A stretch of 64,000 nucleotides of DNA from Gilliamella sp. B3022 (lineage in GTDB: Bacteria; Pseudomonadota; Gammaproteobacteria; Enterobacterales; Orbaceae). Position numbers and translations under genes: made by a program. The notes beneath the pieces were generated by a model that was not told the origin of the DNA, searched no databases, and saw nothing but the letters and a program-made list of their open reading frames with translations. Shown one piece after another: positions 1-7,452 of the stretch; positions within the stretch are counted from its first letter, which is position 1; each line of letters opens with the position of its first letter. Location of the stretch: NCBI RefSeq assembly GCF_028751545.1, contig NZ_CP071867.1, positions 62,001 to 126,000 of the forward strand. Reading direction: 5' to 3'.

Positions 1-67
1 CCACATAAATTAAAAATGCTGATATTAATATCAAAATAAATAAAATAAAAATAACTAACTTTTTCAT
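1..67 (-). CDS. 5' end of a small exported or membrane protein (cut by window edge)
   Basis: Only the first 22 codons are inside the window; the gene runs off the left edge. It begins M-K-K and continues with about 17 hydrophobic residues (Ile, Leu, Phe, Val), which is a signal peptide or an N-terminal membrane anchor. The start is chosen because AAGGAG lies five bases upstream. It begins only about 50 bases after the tape-measure stop, in the same orientation, so it is probably cargo carried in the tail operon. Its leader is a near-identical copy of the one in front of the exported protein that starts at 5796. Function unknown. Confidence 0.6.
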   Translation of the reverse strand, partial: MKKLVIFILFILILISAFLIYV

Positions 68-98
68 ACTATCTCCTTAATTTTTTGTTAATAGTATG
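65..98 (-). promoter_or_regulatory. Start-codon hairpin leader, copy 1
   Basis: CATACTAT at 65-72 and ATAGTATG at 91-98 are perfect inverted copies. On the minus strand the 3' arm contains the ATG start codon of the gene ending at 67, and the loop carries the ribosome-binding site AAGGAG. The stem would therefore hide the start codon. The same unit, with one substitution in the loop, recurs at 5794-5827. Confidence 0.6.
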
Positions 99-115
99 AA
101 AATTCACCCATTAAA

Positions 116-3100
116 TCAACGACGATTTAGTAGTCCGCCTGGTCTTTGTTCTTTCATAATCTGCGCTCGTACTGCTTGCTCCATGTTTTTAGCTAGCTGC
201 CGTCCTTCTTGCTCGGACATTCCGCCATTATCACCAATATTTAACGGCATATTTATAGTAAGATTGACGTTTGAACCAACTCTACCTGATGTTATTTGCC
301 GATTGCTGAGCACTTGTCCGTTTTCGCCCGGTATTAAATATTGTTTACCCCCCTGCATTAATATTTCAGGCTTGCCACCCTCACCTACTCGATACATTGA
401 GTTAGCATCTACTGGACCACCATTTTTACGTGCACCCGCAATGGCTGCTGCTTTCATGGTGCCCATAGCTGTCATATATGAGGTAGTGCCAATTGTTGCT
501 GCTGCGCCTTGCGTTGCAATCGAGGCTTGGATAGCTGCTGGCGTATATGCGGCAGTCAATGCCGCCGCTTCTACCACTTGTGTAGCTGTAGTTGCTGCTG
601 ATGTTGTTTTTGCTACAATAGCATTTTTAACGTATTGCATACCCATTTGAACAAGTGACCCGATGGCTTCATTTAGAATAACATTAGCAAAGTTCTGCAT
701 TGCCTGCGTTGCTGTCATTGTACCTGACATCAGCCCTGATATCGTATTTGTTGCGCTACTTGCTAGTCCCTCTAATGATGATGCCAAAAACTCGTTAGCA
801 TCGCTTTGATTGCGCCATATTTCCCACTGAGCATTGATGCGGTTTTGTTCATACTGACGATTAGCTGCCTCACGAAGCGCAATAGCATTTTCTTCTATCA
901 TCCACCCTTGTTGTGCAAATTCTTGGATAAGAGCTAGCTTTTTATCTTTCTCATTTTTCAATGCTTGAACGGGGTCAACTTGTGCTACAGCGTCGTCAAC
1001 TTTAGATACAACGGCTTCAGACTTAATTTTAGCCATGTTTATTTGATGTTGTTGCTCTAATTGCTCAAGCTTAGAGTTATATTCTTCTTGAGTTTTTATT
1101 TCACCAAGTTTTTGAAGTTTATCTAATGAATTCTTAGACTTTTTAAACGAGTCGTTTTCAACTTCAATCGGGCTTTTTAATGAGCCAAGCTCTTTATAGG
1201 CTTGTGAGGTTTCAATTAGCTCTTTGAGTTTTGCTGTTTGCTCAGCCGTAACCTTGCTACCCATTTTTTGAGTGATTGATAAAAGTTCAGCTTCAACGGT
1301 CATGCCTTTTGCTTCGAGCTTGGCGACTTCTAACTTATCGCTAAGCTCTTTAACTTCTTCGGCGTATGACTTGGTTGAACTGCTTCCTCTTTTTTTGCTT
1401 GCATTAAGTTTTTCATTGACATCAAAGGCTTTACCTAGCGCATTAAGTAAAGGCTCTAACACTTTTCTTACTTCTTCGGACATGTCAGCCCATTCCGCAG
1501 TGCCGTTTATCAATCCCAGTAAAGCAACTTTATAATTATCAGATTCACTGCCTAACTCACTTAAGGCATTTTCATAAATATAAGCTGCTTTTTCAGCTCC
1601 TTTAAGCTTCATTTTTGAAATTTCAAGCTCAGTAGAAAGAGATTTTATTTTTTCATCAATTTTAGTTTTAGTTGTCTTATCCAAGCTTTTTGATAGATTT
1701 TTGTTTGCCTCGGTCGCCTCATTTGTTTTTTCGATTGTTCCAGATTCGATATCACTTCGAGCTTTTTCTGCTTTTGCTAAATTTTCTTGAGATTTTTTTA
1801 GTTTATCACTTGCTTCTAGATATTTATTTTGAGCTTCATTTAAACCCTCTTGTGATGTAAATATGCTACTCAAACTACCCTTAGCTCTGCGCTTGTATTG
1901 TTCATATTCTTTTTTGAGAAATTCAACAGCTATAGTTTGCTCGTCAATGCTTTCTTTTGTTTTATCAATATCAACTTTTAATCTTGATAGCTCAAGCTTT
2001 TTTTGTTCGTGATTTAAAGATTTGTATTTTTCTCGTAACTGATCAACTTTATCGCCGAGTTCCAATGATTTTTGCTTAGCTTCATCAATTTTACTTGACC
2101 ACATTGTCAATGCACCTGCCGCGAGGAACAACATACCCGCTGGACCACCTAATAACGACATTGCCCCTTTCAAACCATTGGCAGCAAGAGTAGATAATTT
2201 CGTTGCAGATGCTAATCTTGTTTGCGCTAAAGCTTCTTTGTCTATTAATACAGTTCGCTGTTTATCGATATTATTAAGTTGTTTTTCAATTGCTGCTAAT
2301 TGAATCTTTGACGTTGTGACAGCTTTTAAAGCAACTAGTTCATTGCGTCTAGCTGTTAATTTTTTGCCTTCTATCTCAAGCGATCTAAGCTCTTCTTTTG
2401 CTAGATTTCGTTCAGATGTTGCTAGTTTGATATTTTCAATCACTTTCTCAGCACTTTGCTTAGTCGCATTAGCTAGTGATGTGATGTATTTTCCTGCATA
2501 AACAGCAGCAAGTGCGCCGACTCCAGTCATCAAAATATCGACATGCTGAGACATTAGAATCAACGAATCTACGAGTAATTTAGTCGCACCTGTGGAGTTG
2601 TTAAGCTCACCAAAATATTTTTTGAGGTTGTTGGTTACACGATTAATACCGTCAGTGACAGTATTTCGCATGTTATCGGCAAGTGCAGCCGTTTCTTCCT
2701 GCGCAGCGATCATGGCTTCAGTAAATTCAGACATAGATAGCTTACCGTCGCTAGCCATTTTACGCACTTCCGCTTCAGTCTTATTTAACTGTTTCCCAAG
2801 CGTTTTAAGGATACTAGGCATTGCATTAAAGACAGTCATTGCTTCAACACCAGCAAGTTTTCCTTTCATCTGCGCTTTGGTTAATGCGTTGGTGGCTGAT
2901 TCTGCGCTCAATGAATTTGTCTTATTGATAGTCATCAAATTTGATAGAGTATCAATATAAGATATTGTACTTTGTGTGCTATAACCCAGCTCACCCATAG
3001 AGTTAGAAAGACGGATATACAGCTCGGCCGACTCTTCGATAGTACGACCGTTACGATCTGAAGTAACTAAAAGTTGATCTAAAATATCTTTAGTTTGTGA

Positions 3101-3397
3101 CGCCGTTGCGCCAGTATTTTGTATGCGGTCTTCTAGCTCATTCCAGCTTTGAGCGTAGGCGATAACTGTACTTGATACTAGCGCAGCAGATACAGCCTTA
3201 GCAATATTTGTCAATTTACCCAGAGAATTTCCAGCACTTTGAGCGGAAGATTCAAGCTTGTCAAGACCTTTAGAAGCTTTAGAACCACTGTTATTTAATT
3301 CTTTCATTTCCTGCATGATTTTTCTAGAATTTTCCAGTAACTCTTTCATTTCAAGTGAAACGGTGTAAGTGATATCCCCTTCTGTATATTGAGCCAT
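116..3397 (-). CDS. Phage tail tape-measure protein
   Basis: This 1093-residue protein sets tail length in siphophage-like tails and occupies the tail lumen. Its length, its many long coiled-coil stretches (about residues 330-620 and 690-830), a tape-measure N-terminal domain (about residues 50-240), small hydrophobic Ala/Gly-rich segments near the C-terminus and its place after tail tube and chaperone-like genes all fit. An in-frame extension of 26 codons reaches 3475, but the start at 3397 is preferred: AGAGGA lies seven bases upstream and the extension falls inside a long hairpin. It is separated from the tail genes upstream by an antirepressor/lipoprotein block. Confidence 0.9.
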   Translation of the reverse strand: MAQYTEGDITYTVSLEMKELLENSRKIMQEMKELNNSGSKASKGLDKLESSAQSAGNSLGKLTNIAKAVSAALVSSTVIAYAQSWNELEDRIQNTGATASQTKDILDQLLVTSDRNGRTIEESAELYIRLSNSMGELGYSTQSTISYIDTLSNLMTINKTNSLSAESATNALTKAQMKGKLAGVEAMTVFNAMPSILKTLGKQLNKTEAEVRKMASDGKLSMSEFTEAMIAAQEETAALADNMRNTVTDGINRVTNNLKKYFGELNNSTGATKLLVDSLILMSQHVDILMTGVGALAAVYAGKYITSLANATKQSAEKVIENIKLATSERNLAKEELRSLEIEGKKLTARRNELVALKAVTTSKIQLAAIEKQLNNIDKQRTVLIDKEALAQTRLASATKLSTLAANGLKGAMSLLGGPAGMLFLAAGALTMWSSKIDEAKQKSLELGDKVDQLREKYKSLNHEQKKLELSRLKVDIDKTKESIDEQTIAVEFLKKEYEQYKRRAKGSLSSIFTSQEGLNEAQNKYLEASDKLKKSQENLAKAEKARSDIESGTIEKTNEATEANKNLSKSLDKTTKTKIDEKIKSLSTELEISKMKLKGAEKAAYIYENALSELGSESDNYKVALLGLINGTAEWADMSEEVRKVLEPLLNALGKAFDVNEKLNASKKRGSSSTKSYAEEVKELSDKLEVAKLEAKGMTVEAELLSITQKMGSKVTAEQTAKLKELIETSQAYKELGSLKSPIEVENDSFKKSKNSLDKLQKLGEIKTQEEYNSKLEQLEQQHQINMAKIKSEAVVSKVDDAVAQVDPVQALKNEKDKKLALIQEFAQQGWMIEENAIALREAANRQYEQNRINAQWEIWRNQSDANEFLASSLEGLASSATNTISGLMSGTMTATQAMQNFANVILNEAIGSLVQMGMQYVKNAIVAKTTSAATTATQVVEAAALTAAYTPAAIQASIATQGAAATIGTTSYMTAMGTMKAAAIAGARKNGGPVDANSMYRVGEGGKPEILMQGGKQYLIPGENGQVLSNRQITSGRVGSNVNLTINMPLNIGDNGGMSEQEGRQLAKNMEQAVRAQIMKEQRPGGLLNRR

Positions 3398-3411
3398 TTT
3401 ATGTCCTCTAT

Positions 3412-3486
3412 AGAATGAGCCTAAGTCACACAGAATAGACAGCCCCAAGAGTTCGACATTAACTGTCATTCTCATAGGCTCATTCT
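3412..3486 (-). promoter_or_regulatory. Nested hairpin in the tape-measure leader
   Basis: A perfect 12-base inverted repeat (AGAATGAGCCTA at 3412-3423, TAGGCTCATTCT at 3475-3486) encloses a second one (AGAATAGACAG at 3432-3442 with CTGTCATTCT at 3463-3472, one bulge). A third, mutually exclusive pairing is possible between CCAAGAG at 3445-3451 and CTCTTGG at 3493-3499. The structure ends just before the ribosome-binding site of the tape-measure gene, so it may modulate translation or protect the mRNA end. Confidence 0.55.
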
Positions 3487-3556
3487 GTAAAGCTCTTGGT
3501 TAAAAAATTGCCTTGTGATAGGCATTGTTATGAATTGAATTTAAATATTGAATGGA

Positions 3557-3579
3557 CTTGTAAAACAGATCTTTACAAG
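3557..3579. repeat. Short hairpin beside the antirepressor terminator
   Basis: CTTGTAAA at 3557-3564 is followed by its inverse TTTACAAG at 3572-3579. It lies just downstream, in minus-strand terms, of the terminator after the antirepressor gene. It may act as a backup terminator or stabilise an mRNA end. Confidence 0.35.
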
Positions 3580-3582
3580 CAT

Positions 3583-3603
3583 AAAAAAACCACCCGAAGG
3601 CGG
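3583..3603 (-). terminator. Rho-independent terminator after the antirepressor
   Basis: On the minus strand CCGCC-TTCG-GGTGG forms a UUCG-capped stem followed by seven T residues. It lies about 35 bases past the antirepressor stop and isolates that gene from the tape-measure gene. Confidence 0.8.
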
Positions 3604-3636
3604 CTTAAATAAATTTTTGTAGTGTTCAGCAAACTA

Positions 3637-4398
3637 TTAGCAATTCATTCTTGGCAATTCACCACGAACAAAATTCATTGATAAACTCAGATTAACTTGT
3701 ATCTTATTAAGTGCTGTTGAAAAATTGTAGTGAAGATGTGGGCTGTTTTTCTCTAAAAAATCAGCTAAACAATCATTATATAAATCAAATATTCTGTAAT
3801 AATATTCCTGAATTGTTCCTATATAATTGTATTGTCGTTTTAAATTATCAATATTAACTGACTTATAATCCCTCAGTGTTATACCACCCAGCCACTTAAT
3901 CGCTTCCTCAAATTTATTCGCTAGTAAATCCTGATAACGTGGTATTTTGAATTGCTGATGAAACTTTGAATAAACCGCTTGATGTCTTTCTCCTGTTCTA
4001 TAAACTCTTTCATTAACAGCTTGTTGGATTGCTTGTTGTTGTTCGAGTGAAATAGTCTCACTTATACCGATTTCTTTATCTGCTAAATCAAGTAACCATT
4101 TTCTTACTTCTTTGGCTATTTCTGTATTAGCAAACATTGCGACTAAATGTGCACCTCTAAGAGAGAAAATACGGACAGATTTTTCACGTAAGCTATTGTT
4201 TATTCCATTGGTAGTCAATTTGACCACCATTGTCATTTTATTGGTAAACTCGTCAGAATTTCGGCTATAAATCTTTGTTACAGATTTACTATCGGAATAT
4301 TTTAACAGTTTTGAAAGCTCGGTAGATGTGATCCAAATTTGATTATTGTGATTGACTGACTGCACAGTCGTGCTGTGAAACATTAATTGATTTGTCAT
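3637..4398 (-). CDS. Phage antirepressor protein (BRO/P22 Ant-like, two domains)
   Basis: The 253-residue protein has an N-terminal Ant/BRO-like DNA-binding region (about residues 1-110, with the typical hydrophobic run ending in RGAHLVAMFA). A C-terminal P22_AR_C/ORF6C-type helical domain follows (about 120-190, beginning EQQQAIQQAVNERVYRTGE). Antirepressors inactivate phage repressors and trigger lytic growth. AAGGAT precedes the ATG by eight bases. The 340-base leader carries a C4-like antisense RNA, its own promoter and a terminator. The gene has a private terminator. It is embedded in the tail operon rather than beside early genes, which is unusual for a simple prophage layout. Domain names come from recognition, not a search. 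Confidence 0.8.
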   Translation of the reverse strand: MTNQLMFHSTTVQSVNHNNQIWITSTELSKLLKYSDSKSVTKIYSRNSDEFTNKMTMVVKLTTNGINNSLREKSVRIFSLRGAHLVAMFANTEIAKEVRKWLLDLADKEIGISETISLEQQQAIQQAVNERVYRTGERHQAVYSKFHQQFKIPRYQDLLANKFEEAIKWLGGITLRDYKSVNIDNLKRQYNYIGTIQEYYYRIFDLYNDCLADFLEKNSPHLHYNFSTALNKIQVNLSLSMNFVRGELPRMNC

Positions 4399-4428
4399 AG
4401 CTATATCCTTGTTGATTTTTATTATTAA

Positions 4429-4463
4429 CCCTATTTTGAGTAGGGCGATCAGGAGCTCAAAAC
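4429..4463 (-). promoter_or_regulatory. Antirepressor leader switch: hairpin loop and C4 target
   Basis: On the minus strand a hairpin CCCTA-[CTCAAAA]-TAGGG (4429-4445) lies 11-18 bases downstream of GTTTTGAGC (4455-4463). The loop heptamer CTCAAAA is identical to the loop of the first C4 hairpin, and TTTTGAG is complementary to both. The TTTTGAG element can therefore pair either with its own leader hairpin loop or with the C4-like RNA. It sits 57-65 bases before the antirepressor start codon. Confidence 0.5.
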
Positions 4464-4535
4464 TGCAACAAGTCAGCGGACGTATTCCCCCGAGGGTGTT
4501 TTATTAGTCGCACTCCCGATCATAAAATCTGGATA

Positions 4536-4597
4536 TAAAAAAGCCGCATTTCTATCGGGCGCGGTTTCCGCTTGTCGCTTGGTGTTTTGAGCACCTT
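4536..4597 (-). ncRNA. C4-like antisense RNA controlling the antirepressor
   Basis: On the minus strand the RNA begins with a hairpin GGTG-CTCAAAA-CACC (about 4581-4595). A GCGACAAGCGG segment follows, then a stem of CCGC with GCGG (4543-4565) and six T residues, which is an intrinsic terminator. The loop reads GCTCAAAAC across its edge and is perfectly complementary over nine bases to GTTTTGAGC in the antirepressor leader (4455-4463). Phage P1/P7 C4 RNA and its relatives sit in exactly this position, upstream of ant, and act through such loop complementarities. The class call is by architecture and position; a covariance-model search was not possible. Confidence 0.6.
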
Positions 4598-4602
4598 TTT
4601 AG

Positions 4603-4632
4603 AATATATATTAATTTAACAAATAAAGTCAA
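4603..4632 (-). promoter_or_regulatory. Promoter of the C4-like RNA / antirepressor transcript
   Basis: Minus strand: TTGACT (4627-4632), an 18-base spacer, then TATATT (4603-4608). This predicts transcription starting near 4596, right at the first hairpin of the C4-like RNA. Confidence 0.6.
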
Positions 4633-4736
4633 CTAATATTAATTTATTGCTATGTTAATTTAACGGTTGATAGTATTGATTTATTTATGGAAATAAAATA
4701 GTATCAATTTACTGGAAACTATTTAGGAAATAATTT

Positions 4737-5153
4737 ATGAAAAAACTATTATTTACAGCTATATTTTTGGGCGTTTTTGCTTTAACCGGATGTACTACCT
4801 CAAAACAAGAAACTTATTATACCTTAACTCAAGAAGAAATTGACAATTCACATCCTGAAAAGTTGCCAGTTAATTATAAATCACTAATACGCAATTTTTT
4901 TGCTACCTCACTAAAAGATCCTGATTCAGCAAAATTTGTTTTTTATAAACCAGTAAGAGCATATAGTGCATCAACAAAAACTGTCTTTTGGATGGTTCAG
5001 GTCGATGTAAACGCTAAAAATTCTTATGGCGGATATACTGGTTATAAACCTTTTATATTTGCAAGAAAAACTGATGGTGGAATTATGGAAATAACACCTC
5101 TTTTTTCAATGACTAAAGTTGTTGTAGTAGACAGCGCGGTACAAGATAAATAA
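4737..5153 (+). CDS. Prophage-encoded small lipoprotein
   Basis: The 138-residue protein starts with a lipoprotein signal: M-K-K, a hydrophobic core, then the lipobox L-T-G-C with Cys19 as the likely lipidated residue. The body has a conserved-looking stretch, TSLKDPDSAKF, and a Gly/Tyr-rich NSYGGYTGYKPF segment seen in small enterobacterial lipoproteins of unknown role. It is the only plus-strand gene inside the prophage block, is divergent from the antirepressor, and has its own terminator at 5158-5175. That pattern is typical of a moron expressed in the lysogen. A surface-exclusion role is possible but is inference. Start supported by AGGAA about eight bases upstream. Confidence 0.7.
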   Translation: MKKLLFTAIFLGVFALTGCTTSKQETYYTLTQEEIDNSHPEKLPVNYKSLIRNFFATSLKDPDSAKFVFYKPVRAYSASTKTVFWMVQVDVNAKNSYGGYTGYKPFIFARKTDGGIMEITPLFSMTKVVVVDSAVQDK

Positions 5154-5157
5154 CAAC

Positions 5158-5175
5158 AAAGCCCTTTTGGGCTTT
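5158..5175. terminator. Bidirectional terminator
   Basis: AAAGCCC-TTTT-GGGCTTT is a perfect stem-loop between the convergent lipoprotein gene and the VasI/TagO-like gene. Flanking T and A residues let it work in both directions. Confidence 0.8.
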
Positions 5176-5178
5176 ATT

Positions 5179-5796
5179 CTACCAACCACAAACAGCCCTT
5201 AACGGCTTTATAGCTTCATCGATACCAGTTAAGTCAAACGTAGCATCCACTGGTTTTTCACTATATGGAGTAACACGAATAAAAAATTTATTTTTATCTA
5301 GTAATTTCTTTATAAATTTTATTGATGCTTCTCCCTCGCCTAATAAGCTATCATAAAAAATGGCTTTATGGTCAGTTGACGTCCCCCAATACACATCAGA
5401 AACAGCCTTTTCAGAATCAAGTCTAGTTAAAGGCTTAATTGGTTTATTACCTAAAAAAATATCATAATTAATAAAAACTGATGTCGCATTCTCCCTGCAT
5501 CTAATAATAAGACTAGGTTTAAATTTTTTATAACCAACATTTATATAATCATTAGCATCTAAGCTTAAATATATAGATAAACTATCATCTACTGGCGATT
5601 TATCTTTAAAGATTCCCCATTGCCCTATACCTTGTATGGGTATTACTATAGTTTCAACATTAGACAAACTATCATAACATTTCAAGCGTTCATCTTTATT
5701 CAGCATTGATTTACATGAATCAATTTTTGACTGCAACTTATCATCAGCAAAAACAAAAAACGGTAACATTAATATACAGAATAAGATCTTTTTCAT
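5179..5796 (-). CDS. Exported VasI/TagO-like protein of a prophage cargo block
   Basis: The 205-residue protein has a clear signal peptide ending near Ala17. The N-terminal Cys pair with an R-L-K-C-Y-D signature (about residues 38-43) is characteristic of the VasI/TagO family. The body shows the family's pattern of W-G-I-F-K-D, P-S-L-I-I-R-C, a central VYWGTSTDHKAIFYDS block and a final Cys near the C-terminus. VasI/TagO proteins are named from type VI secretion loci, but many homologues travel in prophages without that system, as here. ATG at 5796 is preceded by AAGGAG inside a hairpin that would hide the start codon. Function unknown. Confidence 0.65.
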   Translation of the reverse strand: MKKILFCILMLPFFVFADDKLQSKIDSCKSMLNKDERLKCYDSLSNVETIVIPIQGIGQWGIFKDKSPVDDSLSIYLSLDANDYINVGYKKFKPSLIIRCRENATSVFINYDIFLGNKPIKPLTRLDSEKAVSDVYWGTSTDHKAIFYDSLLGEGEASIKFIKKLLDKNKFFIRVTPYSEKPVDATFDLTGIDEAIKPLRAVCGW

Positions 5797-5827
5797 ACTA
5801 TCTCCTTAATTTTTCGTTAATAGTATG
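5794..5827 (-). promoter_or_regulatory. Start-codon hairpin leader, copy 2
   Basis: CATACTAT (5794-5801) and ATAGTATG (5820-5827) form the same 8-base perfect stem as at 65-98, with the ATG in the stem and AAGGAG in the loop. The loops differ by one base. As with copy 1, it follows closely after the stop of a tail gene and precedes an exported protein beginning M-K-K. Confidence 0.6.
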
Positions 5828-5857
5828 TTATTTAAAGGGTTGGAGCAATAAAAACCA

Positions 5858-6505
5858 TCATTCAGCGGCTTTAGCAAGTCTTTCTCGACGTCGTTTTTCA
5901 TAATCCGCTAAGGTTTTGTCGTATTCTTCTCTTGTGAAGCCATCTTTATCAGGATATTTGTTTGCCATTAACATGATGTATTCGGTCATTGTTAGTTTTT
6001 TTGCATCATCTAATGACAATCCAAGATGAACCCTTGCGTTATTGATATAATCGGTAATTTTAAATTCTGATGAGTACGATTTATTTTCGTTTCGCTGCGA
6101 TATTCTAACTTTTGCCCTTCCAGCCACGCCATATTCAAGTAAACTCCTAGCTATTAATAAAATATCGTGAATTGGGATGAGCCCTTTTTTGTTTTTACTT
6201 CCTAACAATTGAGTAACGTCAGCTGAACAACAACAGGTCAAAACCTTTCTAGCAACATTGAGTTGAAGTGTTAATTTTTCATTAATGTAATTAGTTACGT
6301 AATGATTTAGCTCTTTGAACCGTGTTATCGCTTCGTAGGCTTGATTAGAAAGCAGAACAGTATAGGCGTTAATTATCTCAAATGGTTCGCCAAGCTGTGA
6401 TAAATTTTCGAATGAGGGAGTGAATACATAGTTAATTTTTTTTTCGCTCAATGACCCATTTTTTTTAATTGAAATAACCATTTCGCCTATGTCTGTTCTA
6501 ATCAT
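5858..6505 (-). CDS. Phage tail protein, tail-chaperone position (DUF6246-like)
   Basis: The 215-residue protein lies directly after the tail-tube gene and, apart from the inserted cargo block, before the tape measure. That is the slot of tail assembly chaperones. I recognise it tentatively as the DUF6246 family. The C-terminal part has a helical L-T-M-T-E-Y-I-M-L-M-A-N motif and ends in a charged KRRRERLAKAAE tail. No obvious programmed frameshift product was found. The stop is eight bases before the tail-tube end in transcription terms, so the two are co-transcribed. Confidence 0.6.
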   Translation of the reverse strand: MIRTDIGEMVISIKKNGSLSEKKINYVFTPSFENLSQLGEPFEIINAYTVLLSNQAYEAITRFKELNHYVTNYINEKLTLQLNVARKVLTCCCSADVTQLLGSKNKKGLIPIHDILLIARSLLEYGVAGRAKVRISQRNENKSYSSEFKITDYINNARVHLGLSLDDAKKLTMTEYIMLMANKYPDKDGFTREEYDKTLADYEKRRRERLAKAAE

Positions 6506-6513
6506 ATATAGCC

Positions 6514-7017
6514 TTATTTAGTTGATTGAGTCGTAGGAATTTTACCAGTAATTTTAACTGATTTAGATGAAGCGACTTTAAATTCAAGTGAAGCTGATAC
6601 AATATCATTTGATCCGCCATTCCAACTCAGTGAAGTTATATTCATATATGCAACAAAAGTATTTTCGCCATACATCAATCGCACCCACAAACTAGGTTGA
6701 CGTTTATTAGCTAACTCAGTGGTAAAATAACGCTCTAATTTGAAGAAACCATACTGATCCAACTTGTCATTAACTCTGACTTCACCCTCAAATGACAAAG
6801 CAATATCAGCATTGATGACGATAGACTCAGCAAATCCGCCCTGATCATCTGCATCACTAGTCGCCGTATTAGGACCATAATCAATACCTTTGGATTTCCC
6901 AGCCATTAAAGCTTTCCAATCAGCCTCTTTTGGGGTTTTGTCTGGGCATCCGTCACAAACCTCAAGAACTACAGCAGCGCCAAATAATTGGCTGTTTTGT
7001 TCTGAACATTCTGCCAT
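6514..7017 (-). CDS. Phage major tail tube protein
   Basis: The 167-residue protein is acidic and rich in beta-strand-like alternation. It ends with a pattern common in tail tube proteins (NITSLSWNGGSNDIVSASLE, about residues 130-149). It is placed between tail terminator and tail chaperone-like genes. It would polymerise into the tail tube around the tape measure. Two Cys in an N-terminal EVCDGCPD segment are unusual for this family. TAGGAG lies six bases before the ATG. A terminator-like hairpin at 7033-7060 separates it from the upstream gene, which would allow a higher expression level for this abundant protein. Confidence 0.7.
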   Translation of the reverse strand: MAECSEQNSQLFGAAVVLEVCDGCPDKTPKEADWKALMAGKSKGIDYGPNTATSDADDQGGFAESIVINADIALSFEGEVRVNDKLDQYGFFKLERYFTTELANKRQPSLWVRLMYGENTFVAYMNITSLSWNGGSNDIVSASLEFKVASSKSVKITGKIPTTQSTK

Positions 7018-7032
7018 TTTTTAACTCCTATA

Positions 7033-7060
7033 AAATAAAAAATCCCGCTCAAGGCGGGAT
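7033..7060 (-). terminator. Terminator-like hairpin before the tail tube gene
   Basis: ATCCCGC at 7042-7048 pairs with GCGGGAT at 7054-7060. On the minus strand it is followed by ATTTTTT. It lies between the tail terminator gene and the tail tube gene. Confidence 0.7.
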
Positions 7061-7080
7061 ATAAATTGTTTTCTAAATTA

Positions 7081-7452
7081 CTAACCAAATCTGCATGAAA
7101 CCATTAATCGATAAACAAGCCTGTCCTCTTCAGTTGCCACCGGTGAGGGGATTGCTCCTACTATCTGAATAAGCCCTGTGCTATTGGTGTAAGGATTGTT
7201 TTTGATGTAATCAGCTATTATCGATGTGTCATTATCTATTGTTTCAATGTCATTTACTGCGCCGATTAAATCTATTAACGTGTAATACTCATTACCTAAA
7301 TCGGTTTTAAGTATTGAACCGCCATTGGGTCGAAATACAATGAACTTGCTGCTTTTATTTTTCGTATCACGCCATTTTAGATACTGAACCTCAAAGCCAC
7401 CTAATAATCCGGCATTTTTGAGATATTCAGCTACTCGCTTGTACATTTTCAC
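7081..7452 (-). CDS. Phage tail terminator-like protein
   Basis: The 123-residue protein matches the size and position of tail terminator (lambda gpU-like) proteins, which cap the tail tube and stop its growth. It shows the usual mix: an FIVFRPNGGS strand, D-L-G-N-E-Y-Y-T, and a final V-Y-R-L-M-V-S-C-R strand. Its ATG overlaps the stop of the upstream gp10-like gene by four bases, so the two are translationally coupled. Family assigned by position and appearance. Confidence 0.6.
   Translation of the reverse strand: MKMYKRVAEYLKNAGLLGGFEVQYLKWRDTKNKSSKFIVFRPNGGSILKTDLGNEYYTLIDLIGAVNDIETIDNDTSIIADYIKNNPYTNSTGLIQIVGAIPSPVATEEDRLVYRLMVSCRFG

Noticed and set aside
3398-3475. In-frame N-terminal extension of the tape-measure protein
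   Set aside because: The start at 3397 has a good ribosome-binding site, and the extension coincides with a long hairpin, which better explains the sequence.
6505-6514. A programmed frameshift joining tail chaperone-like proteins
   Set aside because: No slippery heptamer followed by an overlapping second frame was found around the 5858-6505 gene.
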